DNA from: Deinococcus marmoris
GTDB lineage: Bacteria; Deinococcota; Deinococci; Deinococcales; Deinococcaceae
NCBI RefSeq assembly: GCF_001949125.1
Contig: NZ_MSTI01000052.1
Location: 1-14,110 of the forward strand
Direction: 5' to 3'
Length of the DNA: 14,110 bases
Part shown: piece by piece, positions 1 through 5,821 of the stretch
Numbering within the stretch: the stretch's first letter is position 1
Layout: every line of letters starts with the position of its first letter
Translations under genes and position numbers: made by a program
Notes under the pieces: model-generated
The model's database searches: none
Told to the model about the DNA's origin: nothing
What the model saw: the letters and a program-made list of their open reading frames with translations, nothing else

Positions 1-447
1 CCAGCCATCCGTCCTGTTCAGCCACGTTACGAGTGGCTCTATCTCTACGCCTTCGTCTGTCCCGAATCTGGAGCCAGTCAGTTCTGGCTCGTTCCAGAGG
101 TCACCAAACAGGCTTACCAGCTCGTCGTTGCCGCGTTTGCGGCCAGTCTTGGCGCGGGTCCAGATCATCATGTGTTGCTGGTCGAAGATGGCGCGGGCTT
201 CCATGTCCCTCCTGTGGAGGGACATCCCCCAGGCATTGAAACCATCACGCTCCCGCCCTATTCACCAGAACTGCAACCCGTGGAACGGGCGTGGAATTTG
301 ACCGACAGACCACTTGCGAACCGCTGTTTTGATTCTCTAGATGAGCTTCAGGATGTGCTGGGCCGCCAATGTGCTTGGCTTGAAACTCAGCCTGACCTGA
401 TCACCCAACACACCTTATTTCACTGGTGGCCGCTCTGCACAAATTAA
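1..447 (+). CDS. IS630-family transposase, C-terminal part (5' end outside window)
   Basis: The frame is open from base 1 to the TAA at 445-447 and gives about 148 residues of a DDE transposase. An Asp in VEDGAGFH (residue 63 of the visible part) fits the second catalytic aspartate. SPELQPVERAW carries the glutamate (residue 95), in the usual IS630/Tc1 form of a Ser-Pro-Glu-Leu stretch followed by a Glu and Trp. The protein ends in HTLFHWWPLCTN, two bases before the element's terminal repeat at 449-460, as expected for the right end of a compact IS. The N-terminal helix-turn-helix and the first catalytic Asp lie outside the window, so activity cannot be judged. The same C-terminus recurs as a remnant on the minus strand at 11297-11380. 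Family assignment is confident; completeness is unknown. Confidence 0.85.
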   Translation, partial: PAIRPVQPRYEWLYLYAFVCPESGASQFWLVPEVTKQAYQLVVAAFAASLGAGPDHHVLLVEDGAGFHVPPVEGHPPGIETITLPPYSPELQPVERAWNLTDRPLANRCFDSLDELQDVLGRQCAWLETQPDLITQHTLFHWWPLCTN

Positions 448-448
448 T

Positions 449-473
449 CGGAATCCGTATGATACGGATTCCG
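449..473. repeat. Two element ends abutting: IS630 right end and start of the short repeat
   Basis: CGGAATCCGTAT (449-460) and ATACGGATTCCG (462-473) form a perfect 12-bp inverted repeat around one G. The first arm is the right end of the IS630 element. The second is the left end of the short repeat that follows. The bases between the 9-bp cores CGGAATCCG and CGGATTCCG read TATGATA, so each core is flanked by TA, the target dinucleotide of IS630/Tc1-type transposition. Confidence 0.75.
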
Positions 474-635
474 TTTGTTTCGTGCATGAATCGGAACAGC
501 GCCGATCCCTCCACTGCACGCCCGGAACCCGTTTTTCTCCTGCTCGCTCTCGTCATGAACAGACGCCCATGAGGACGCTCTTCCTCCCGCTCGGATTTTC
601 AGGTGTTTTCAACATTTTCTAATCGGAGTCCGTAT
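462..635 (+). repeat. Short non-coding repeat (MITE-like), copy 1, with 39 extra bases
   Basis: This is one of three full-length copies in the window (others at 3297-3431 and 11452-11586, both 135 bp). It runs from ATACGGATTCCG to CGGAGTCCGTAT. Its termini match the IS630 right end, and both cores are flanked by TA. It has no open reading frame of note. The interior shares GGAATCGGAACAGCGCC, a pyrimidine-rich TTTTTCTCCTGCTCGCTC stretch and GGTGTTTTCAAC with the other copies. This copy is 174 bp because about 39 bases are inserted after the CTGCTCGCTC stretch. It looks like a non-autonomous derivative mobilised by the IS630 transposase; mobility is inferred from the shared ends only. Confidence 0.7.
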
Positions 636-875
636 CAGACGGCAAAACTTGACCTCTCATCCGAGTTGGACAAGATTTTGGCCTTCGTCAGGTTGAACCC
701 GCGTAGGTTCTGGGCCTGCCCCGCAAAATCGGGTCATCCTTAACCCCCATGCTGTGTCGGGGGGGCAGACGGAGAATATCTCTGTCAGCCGCCAATCAGA
801 CTCCAGAGCTGGATGTCTTGGGGCCAGAGAGGTCGAGAAATCAAGCCGATAAGCCACCCGAGTACGGGCGTCATC
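636..875. other. Intergenic stretch with no recognised gene
   Basis: It lies between the short repeat and the stop codon of the TetR gene. It holds only short open frames on both strands without a convincing ribosome binding site or a family I recognise. It may be debris from earlier insertions, but I see no feature that proves it. Confidence 0.4.
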
Positions 876-1565
876 TCACTGCGGGGCTTGGTGACCAAGG
901 GCCAGTTCCAGACCATCCAGTATCAGGTTCAGCCCAAATTCAAACTCACTGGCATACAAGTAGCCCGGCTTCAGGGCATGTTCTGTCATGAACTCCTGGA
1001 GAAACGGGTATTCCCCGGCAGGTGAACTCTGCAAGATGGTCTCAGCCACCGCCCCCACCTCCTGTTCAGTCTTGATGGGCAGATTCAGTTCCTGAAGGAC
1101 AAACCCGTAAATGTAACTGTCCAGTGCCGAATAGGCGTGGGCGGCCAGGGCAATGGAGAATCCGGCCCGGCGAAGAATTCCGATCACGGCGTCGTGGTGG
1201 CGTAGGGTCGCCGGGCCGGGATGACTGCGCGACTCCAGAACGCCCAAGGCCCAGCCGTGTTGCCGCAGGGCCTGACGGACCGAGAACGCGCGCTGGCGCA
1301 TAGCGGCCTTCCAGGGAGTTCTGGTGGCGGACATCTCGATCTCGCCGAACACCTGGTCCACCATGCCGTCCAGAAGCTGATCTTTATTGGCGACATGGTG
1401 ATACAGCGACATCGCCTGAACCCCGAGCTGCTCTGCCAAATTGCGCATGGTGAGTGAGGAGATGCCGCCCTCATCGGCCAGCAGGAGCGCCCCGCGTAGG
1501 ACCTCTTCTCGGCTGAGGGGCTGGCGGCGCGTGTCACGCGTGGCATGGGGGGGGGATGTGGACAT
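876..1565 (-). CDS. TetR/AcrR-family transcriptional regulator (TetR_C-type)
   Basis: A 229-residue repressor, probably controlling its own gene and the divergent NAD(P)-binding gene at 1699. The N-terminal helix-turn-helix is clear at residues 37-57 (LTMRNLAEQLGVQAMSLYHHV), followed by KDQLLDGMVDQ. The C-terminal ligand domain, with GWALGVLESRSHPGPATLRHHDAV and AYSALDSYIYGF, resembles the TetR_C domain of tetracycline-repressor-like proteins. Length is normal for the family. The ATG at 1563-1565 is preceded by GGAGGAA with short spacing, which fixes the start. The intergenic region has two matching palindromes at 1612-1643, suitable as operators. The ligand cannot be named. Confidence 0.88.
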   Translation of the reverse strand: MSTSPPHATRDTRRQPLSREEVLRGALLLADEGGISSLTMRNLAEQLGVQAMSLYHHVANKDQLLDGMVDQVFGEIEMSATRTPWKAAMRQRAFSVRQALRQHGWALGVLESRSHPGPATLRHHDAVIGILRRAGFSIALAAHAYSALDSYIYGFVLQELNLPIKTEQEVGAVAETILQSSPAGEYPFLQEFMTEHALKPGYLYASEFEFGLNLILDGLELALGHQAPQ

Positions 1566-1596
1566 GCTTCCTCCAGTGTGAACACCTAAGCTGCGC

Positions 1597-1643
1597 TGTC
1601 AACTTGACAGGCTTACATTGTAAGTCTTAACTTACATAGTAAG
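1597..1643. promoter_or_regulatory. Promoter of the NAD(P)-binding gene with tandem operator-like palindromes
   Basis: Three palindromes follow one another between the divergent starts. TGTCAACTTGACA (1597-1609) contains a consensus -35 box on each strand. CTTACATTGTAAG (1612-1624) and CTTACATAGTAAG (1631-1643) are near-identical 13-mers with centres 19 bp apart. For the + strand, TTGACA at 1604-1609 stands 17-18 bases before TTAACT or TAACTT (1627-1633), so the first 13-mer sits in the spacer and the second overlaps or follows the -10. This suits two repressor dimers blocking RNA polymerase. Binding by the adjacent TetR protein is inference. Confidence 0.7.
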
Positions 1644-1698
1644 TCTAGCAGCACCGGATGGCGGTGCTGGGGCGTTCGATTCCTACAGCGAGGTGCCT

Positions 1699-2454
1699 GT
1701 GAATCAGACCATTCCATCCAGCAACATTTTCTCTGCCGAAAAGTCGGCGGCAGAACCAAAGCGGGTCTGCGTTGTCGGCGCTTCCGGCAAGCTCGGGCAG
1801 TACATGGTGCAGCACGCGCTGGACCGGGGGTATGAGGTGGTGGGTGTATGCCGTCCGCAGAGTGTGGTAAAACTGGCACGCTTCGGTGACCGCCTCCAGA
1901 TTGTGCCCGGTTCAACCAACGATCCCGATGTGATCCAGAAAGCGGTAACTGGCTGCGGCGGCGTGCTGACGGTGTTGGCCCCCTGGGGCGCGCAGCAGTA
2001 CTCGTCTGGAACGGCACGGGCCGTGCTGAAATACGCCCGTCCAGATGCGCGCCTGGTGTTCTCGTGTGGCTGGCACATCACGCGCGACGGTCAGGATGTC
2101 TACCCCCTGGGCCTGCGGGTCTTTGTTAAGGTGTTCGGCTGGCTAGGCCGGCTCACCCGTCTCGCCGAACTCGACGATCAGGTGGAGGCGTGTAGGCAGA
2201 TCTTTGCCAGCCGCACCCGCTGGACGGTGGTGCGGGGCAGCGACCTGGAGGAAGGCGAGAGCCAGGGGCTGCCCGTCTGGAGTCAGCACGTCGGTGACGC
2301 CATGCTGGTAAGCAACCGCACGCGGCGCACGGATTTTGCCCTGTTTATGGTGCAGGCCCTAGGCGACGAGGTGCTGATCCATCAGGCCCCGGCGATTGTG
2401 GGCCGCTTGAGTCCGTCGGCGCTGAGTTACGTCGGGGCGGTGGCGAACGCATGA
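1699..2454 (+). CDS. NAD(P)-binding protein, atypical SDR / NAD(P)H-binding domain family
   Basis: A 251-residue cytosolic protein with an N-terminal Rossmann fold. RVCVVGASGKLGQYMVQHALDRGYEVVGVCRP has the GxxGxxG fingerprint of extended and atypical SDRs, and no YxxxK active site is visible. It probably binds NAD(P)H; whether it is a reductase, epimerase or sensor is open. I chose the GTG at 1699 because GAGG at 1690-1693 stands five bases before it. A GTG at 1693 would add two residues but overlaps that site. The gene is divergent from the TetR regulator and its stop overlaps the next start (ATGA at 2451-2454), so it is probably translated as one unit with the DUF4386 gene and repressed by the TetR protein. 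Confidence 0.8.
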   Translation: MNQTIPSSNIFSAEKSAAEPKRVCVVGASGKLGQYMVQHALDRGYEVVGVCRPQSVVKLARFGDRLQIVPGSTNDPDVIQKAVTGCGGVLTVLAPWGAQQYSSGTARAVLKYARPDARLVFSCGWHITRDGQDVYPLGLRVFVKVFGWLGRLTRLAELDDQVEACRQIFASRTRWTVVRGSDLEEGESQGLPVWSQHVGDAMLVSNRTRRTDFALFMVQALGDEVLIHQAPAIVGRLSPSALSYVGAVANA

Positions 2455-3206
2455 CCACCACGGATTCCTGTGGTGTGCAGGCTAATGTCACCGTTCAGTA
2501 CGTTCATCTTGATTCGCTCAAGCGCCTGGTGCGGACCACCGGGTTGCTCTATCTGTTGCTGGCCGTCCTGGGCATGTTCTCGCCGCTGGTGCTTGAGGCG
2601 CTGGTGGTGCCCGACGACCCGGCCACCACCGCCAGGCGCATTCAGGATTCACGCGAATTGTTCATGGGCAGCTTGCTGGGCTGGATCGTGATCGTCGTGG
2701 CGGACATTGCCCTATCGGTCACGCTCTACCTGCTGTTCAAGCCGATCAGCCGGGCGCTCTCGCTGGTATCATCGGCCCTGAGATTGACCTATTCCGCCGT
2801 GCTGGCAGTCTTCCTGTTGCCGCTGTATCAGGCCGCCGCGCTGCTGGGCCAAGCCGGACGCGTGTCAGGTCAGGAGGCCGCGACACTTGAACTTGCGGCC
2901 CAGACCGCCCTGGAGACATTCAGCGCCAGTTTCCTCCTCGCCCTGGTATTTTTTGGCCTTCATCTCCTGTTTTTGGGTGCGCTGCTGTACCGTTCTGGAT
3001 ATTTTCCTCGTTTCCTGGGTGTCCTGCTCATGTTTGGGGGGCTGGGGTACATCCTTGACAGCCTGGCCAGGCTGCTGATGGTGGACTTCGGTGGGTTACC
3101 TGGCGGACTTCTTCTTGCGCCCGCTGTGGCAGGTGAACTGGGCCTGACCGCCTGGCTGCTGTTTAGGGGCATCCAGACTTCTTCCCAGGTCCCTATCGGG
3201 CAGTGA
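2451..3206 (+). CDS. DUF4386-family integral membrane protein
   Basis: A 251-residue protein with about six hydrophobic segments: near residues 30-50 (TGLLYLLLAVLGMFSPLV), 73-95, 105-130, 155-180, 188-210 and 220-240. RTTGLLYLLLAVLGMFSPL near the N-terminus, SGYFPRFLGVLLMFGGLGYI and ELGLTAWLLFRGI are typical of the DUF4386 family, whose function is unknown. There is no signal peptide apart from the first membrane segment. The ATG overlaps the TGA of the upstream gene (ATGA), a sign of translational coupling. Family assignment rests on recognised motifs and membrane layout. A transport or sensing role cannot be claimed. Confidence 0.8.
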   Translation: MTTTDSCGVQANVTVQYVHLDSLKRLVRTTGLLYLLLAVLGMFSPLVLEALVVPDDPATTARRIQDSRELFMGSLLGWIVIVVADIALSVTLYLLFKPISRALSLVSSALRLTYSAVLAVFLLPLYQAAALLGQAGRVSGQEAATLELAAQTALETFSASFLLALVFFGLHLLFLGALLYRSGYFPRFLGVLLMFGGLGYILDSLARLLMVDFGGLPGGLLLAPAVAGELGLTAWLLFRGIQTSSQVPIGQ

Positions 3207-3296
3207 GGACGGACAGCCACTGCAGAAAAGCCTCATAGAGCATTTGTCTCAAAATTTGTCATGTCGAGCAAAGCCGAGTTATCTTCTCGACGGCTG
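3207..3296. other. Intergenic stretch, possible IS end
   Basis: It lies between the DUF4386 stop and the second short repeat. GAGCATTTGTCTCAAAATTTG at 3238-3258 resembles the terminal repeats of some IS5-like elements, but no transposase or partner repeat is present. GTCGAG (3263-3268) and CTCGAC (3286-3291) could form a 6-bp stem. Neither reading is firm. Confidence 0.25.
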
Positions 3297-3431
3297 ATAC
3301 GGGTTCCGTTTGTTTCGTGCAGGAATCGGAACAGCGCCGATCCCTCCACTCCACGCCCGGAACCCGTTTTTCTCCTGCTCGCTCCGCGCGGATTACGGGT
3401 GTTTTCAACACCCTCTAATCGGAGTCCGTAT
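3297..3431 (+). repeat. Short non-coding repeat (MITE-like), copy 2, 135 bp
   Basis: This full-length copy runs from ATACGGGTTCCG to CGGAGTCCGTAT, both cores flanked by TA. It is nearly identical in its interior to copies 1 and 3. A possible stem pairs GGAATCGG (3322-3329) with CCGATCCC (3337-3344), and ACCCG pairs with CGGGT further in. The right end cuts the IS110 transposase fragment, so the repeat entered, or was joined to, the IS110 remnant after the latter had arrived. Confidence 0.72.
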
Positions 3432-3584
3432 TATGCAGGTGCAACTCCTGAGCTTTACCAACCAGCGCTGGAGCTGAGCGTGTCCAGTTGCGGTTTTGAG
3501 GACCTCACGCGTGAGGTCCTGCCCTGCGGTACTCTGAACGGGACAGACAGCCAAAGTTGCCTTGCTGACATCAATTCCCAACAT
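3432..3584 (-). pseudogene. IS110-family transposase, N-terminal fragment only
   Basis: The fragment starts MLGIDVSKATLAVCPVQ. GIDVSK is the conserved opening of the DEDD (RuvC-like) domain of IS110-family transposases, and its Asp is the first catalytic residue. It continues through LTREVLKTATGHAQLQRWLVKL and then runs into the short repeat after about 47 residues; IS110 transposases are normally 300-400 residues. Almost the whole catalytic domain and the C-terminal Tnp20 domain are missing, so the protein is dead. The ATG at 3582-3584 has AAAGGAG at good spacing (3594-3600). An upstream ATG at 3614 in the same frame is less likely. The intact ribosome site shows that the 5' end of the element is preserved. 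Confidence 0.8.
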
Positions 3585-3800
3585 CTGGCACGCTCCTTTC
3601 CGGGAACGACACACGCATGGATCACGCTTGTATACAGGCTCTTTGGGCTTCAGATTCCGTTCGATCTGTGGGTGTGGTGGGCAAGGGGACGCAATTTCCG
3701 CTTCAGGTTTCTTGACCTGGCGAGTAGGGGGCGTTTACCTAAGCCCGCTCCCAGCAACCATCGTTGTGGGCGTCAGGTTTTCCTGAACGCCCACAACATA
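3585..3800 (-). ncRNA. IS110 5' non-coding end; candidate bridge-RNA locus
   Basis: About 213 bases separate the IS110 start codon from the point where homology to the short repeat resumes (about 3801), and no gene is seen on either strand. At the outer edge lies a strong hairpin (3763-3797): a stem of about 15 pairs with one bulge and a four-base loop. A second small stem, CAGGT/ACCTG, is at 3704-3719. IS110-group elements are known to carry a structured bridge RNA in the long non-coding end before the transposase, and size and position fit. The RNA itself, its strand and its guide loops are inferred. Confidence 0.45.
3763..3797. other. Strong hairpin at the outer edge of the IS110 remnant
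   Basis: GTTGTGGGCGTCAGG (3763-3777) pairs with CCTGAACGCCCACAAC (3782-3797) with one unpaired A and a TTTT loop (read on the minus strand the loop is AAAA). No T-run follows on either strand, so it is not a typical intrinsic terminator. It would form the first stem-loop of a transcript entering the IS110 end. Confidence 0.6.
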
Positions 3801-3889
3801 GAAGCGAGAATAAGAAGAATAGGTTCCGGGCGTGGGGTTGGCAAACTGAGGTTCTCCCAGTTTGTTAACGAAACAAGCGGAATCCGTAT
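3801..3889 (-). repeat. Short non-coding repeat, copy 4, partial and inverted
   Basis: Read on the minus strand this starts ATACGGATTCCGCTTGTTTCG, matching the left end of the other copies apart from one base. After a replaced segment containing a small CAAACTG/CAGTTTG stem (3843-3865) it resumes with CCCACGCCCGGAACC and a TTCTTCTTATTCTCGCTTC stretch. The other copies have their conserved CCACGCCCGGAACCCG and pyrimidine tract at the same place. Homology stops where the IS110 hairpin begins, so the IS110 element probably inserted into this copy and the distal half was later lost. Confidence 0.55.
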
Positions 3890-4176
3890 GAGACTTCAGG
3901 CGGGTACTTTGGGCAGGGTAAAGCCGAACGTGGCCCCCACGTATGAGGGGCGCGACTAGCGGAGGAACAAGAATCCATCCTTGGCACCCAGATCACAATG
4001 CTATACGAGCAATTCCTTTGCGTGTTGGATCAGACCGGGATGTTCAGGGCAGTGGAAGGCGGGCTGGAGCGGCTTGGCACCCAGCAGCGTTGAGCCGAGG
4101 CATCGGATCAGAGGATGGAATCCCCTTGCCATGCTCGAAAGGTCACCGGGTTCTCTGCTCCAAAGTTCCTCTCTGC
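3890..4176. other. Gene-free stretch with a possible coding remnant
   Basis: No complete gene is visible. A short frame from ATG at 3998 to TGA at 4094-4096 reads MLYEQFLCVLDQTGMF and so on for 32 residues. Its protein-like composition and an open extension upstream to 3947 suggest a gene fragment, but I do not recognise a family and there is no good ribosome binding site. The remainder up to the MarR stop holds nothing I can name. Confidence 0.3.
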
Positions 4177-4650
4177 TCAGCCTGCTCTGTTTGTCACGAG
4201 CAGCCGCCGAAGTAACTCCATAAGCTGAGTCTGCTCCTGGGCGGACAACAGGCCCGTCACGTCCCGCTCAGCCTGCCGAACCTGGGGAAGTGTCTGATCT
4301 AAAAGGGCGGCTCCCGTTTCCGTCAGCACCACGCTGTGTTTGCGCCGATCTGACGGGTCAGGATCACGGCGCACGAAGGCCCGTTTCTCCAGCAGATCGA
4401 CAGTCCGCATCACGCTGGTACGGTCCAGGCCCACCCGCATGCTCAGTTCGATCTGCGCCTGCGGCCCCTCGGCCTGAAGCAGCAGCAGCAGACCGTATTG
4501 CGGCACCGTCAGCCCGTGGTGCAGGGTCACCTGCGCCACCTGGGCATTGAGTCGCTCGGCGACTCTGTTGACCACGAAGCCCAGGTGGTTCAGGAATTCA
4601 GCCGGGATGGTGGGGACTTCCAACACCTCTACTTTGGCACGCTTAGTCAT
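4177..4650 (-). CDS. MarR-family transcriptional regulator
   Basis: A 157-residue winged-helix protein. Residues 45-70 (HGLTVPQYGLLLLLQAEGPQAQIEL) start the domain, RVGLDRTSVMRTVDLLEKR is the recognition region and RRDPDPSDRRKHSVVLTETG is the wing with the usual DxRxK pattern. Length is typical of MarR proteins, which act as dimers and release DNA on binding phenolic ligands or on cysteine oxidation. No cysteine is present here, so a small ligand is the more likely signal. The ATG at 4648-4650 has no strong Shine-Dalgarno. It faces the five-gene run starting at 4827 across a promoter with an embedded palindrome (4677-4690), so it probably represses that run. Confidence 0.88.
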   Translation of the reverse strand: MTKRAKVEVLEVPTIPAEFLNHLGFVVNRVAERLNAQVAQVTLHHGLTVPQYGLLLLLQAEGPQAQIELSMRVGLDRTSVMRTVDLLEKRAFVRRDPDPSDRRKHSVVLTETGAALLDQTLPQVRQAERDVTGLLSAQEQTQLMELLRRLLVTNRAG

Positions 4651-4668
4651 GACTGTAATCTGTCACAC

Positions 4669-4696
4669 TTGAGATCATCACGTATGTGATTATAAT
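4669..4696 (+). promoter_or_regulatory. Promoter of the NmrA-cupin run with MarR-type operator
   Basis: TTGAGA (4669-4674) and TATAAT (4691-4696) are separated by 16 bases, a near-consensus sigma-70 promoter reading right. The inverted repeat ATCACGTATGTGAT (4677-4690) fills the spacer. The opposite strand also reads TATAAT (4694-4689), a possible -10 for the MarR gene. A repressor bound here would block both directions. The untranslated leader to the ATG at 4827 would be about 120 bases. Confidence 0.7.
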
Positions 4697-4826
4697 TGCC
4701 ATATCAGGAAGTCCGCACGGCGGCCCCTGAGCCGGGTCTGCGCTCGTCATCGGCCCATTCTCGCACCCTCGGCGTTAGACCCAGCTTCCCCGCCCCCACT
4801 CTTTTCAGTTCCTCAAGGAGTTCACC

Positions 4827-5732
4827 ATGACCCAGCACATTCTTCTCGTCGGTGCCACCGGCATGTTCGGCGGCCGCATCGCCCACCACCTGCTCCAGCA
4901 GCCTGACGCCCATATCCGCTTGATGATCCGCGCCGCCGAGAGTGGGGCCAAGCAGGACGCTGTCCGCGCTCTTGTTGAGGCCGGTGCCGAAGTGGTGGAG
5001 GGTGACCTGACCGATCAGGCGTCGCTTGACCGGGCCACCACGGGCATCGACACCATCATCTCTGCCGTTCAGGGCGGCCCTGACGTGATCATCGACGGTC
5101 AGGTGGCGCTGGCCCAGAGCGGGGCGCGCAACGGCGTGCGCCGCATCCTGCCCTCCGACTACGGCCTAGACCTGTTCGAGGCCACGCCCGGCGAACACCT
5201 GATGTTCGATCTGCGCCGGATGGCCGATGCGCAGATCGTGGCCACAGGCATCGAGCAGATTAATGTCCTGCAAGGGGCCTTTATGGAGATGTTCGCTCCC
5301 AAAGCGGGCACCTTCGATTACGAGGCCGGAACAGTCAACTACTGGGGCGACGGCAATCAAATCATCGACGCCACCAGCGTGGAGGACACCGCCCGGATGG
5401 TGGCCCAGATCGCCACCGATCCCAGTGTGCACGCTGGCAAGTTTGCCTTCGCCGGGGACCGCATCTCGATCCTGGACGCCGCGAAGGTGATTGAGGGGCA
5501 GACTGGACGCACGTTCACGCGCCACTCGATGGGTTCAGAGGCCGAGCTGCGCGCCGCCCACGCACAAGCTCTCAAGGACACCAGCAATCCGTTCAGCTCG
5601 GTCATGCTGGCCTATCAGCTCTACATGCTCACCGGCCAGACCAACCTCAGTGATCTCCAGAATGACCGCTACCCGGACGTGAAGCTCGAAACGTTTGCCC
5701 AGTTCGCGAAGCGGGCGCTCCCTCACGCCTAG
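4827..5732 (+). CDS. NmrA / isoflavone-reductase-like NAD(P)H-binding oxidoreductase
   Basis: A 301-residue atypical SDR. The Rossmann fingerprint GATGMFG is at residues 9-15 (MTQHILLVGATGMFGGRIAHHLL). It continues with VVEGDLTDQASLDRA, then RRILPSDYGLDLF and INVLQGAFMEMF, typical of NmrA and phenylcoumaran/isoflavone-reductase-like proteins. It ends in QNDRYPDVKLETFAQF. Such proteins reduce aromatic or enone substrates with NADPH, or act as NADP sensors. The canonical reductase lysine is not obvious, so catalysis is uncertain. AAGGAG about eight bases before the ATG supports the start. It is the first gene of the run and is related to the third (6434-7333), which shares the PSDY, GAFM and NDRYPD motifs. 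Confidence 0.85.
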   Translation: MTQHILLVGATGMFGGRIAHHLLQQPDAHIRLMIRAAESGAKQDAVRALVEAGAEVVEGDLTDQASLDRATTGIDTIISAVQGGPDVIIDGQVALAQSGARNGVRRILPSDYGLDLFEATPGEHLMFDLRRMADAQIVATGIEQINVLQGAFMEMFAPKAGTFDYEAGTVNYWGDGNQIIDATSVEDTARMVAQIATDPSVHAGKFAFAGDRISILDAAKVIEGQTGRTFTRHSMGSEAELRAAHAQALKDTSNPFSSVMLAYQLYMLTGQTNLSDLQNDRYPDVKLETFAQFAKRALPHA

Positions 5733-5821
5733 ACCGCTTAACGTCAATGGACTGAGAAGAAGGTGGCCGGGCAATGCTCCGCTCGCAGCGCTAGGCCCAC
5801 GCACTTGAGGAGGAAACCGAC

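Noticed and set aside
3238..3258. Terminal repeat of an IS5-like element
   Set aside because: The resemblance is from memory and short; no transposase piece or partner end is present, so it is not claimed as a mobile element.
3763..3797. Intrinsic transcription terminator
   Set aside because: The stem is strong but no T-run follows on either strand; its place at the IS110 edge makes an element RNA structure more likely.
3261..3959. A 232-codon open frame on the + strand
   Set aside because: It runs through the short repeat, antisense across the IS110 fragment and its non-coding end, and into another repeat copy. It has no ribosome site and no protein-like motifs.
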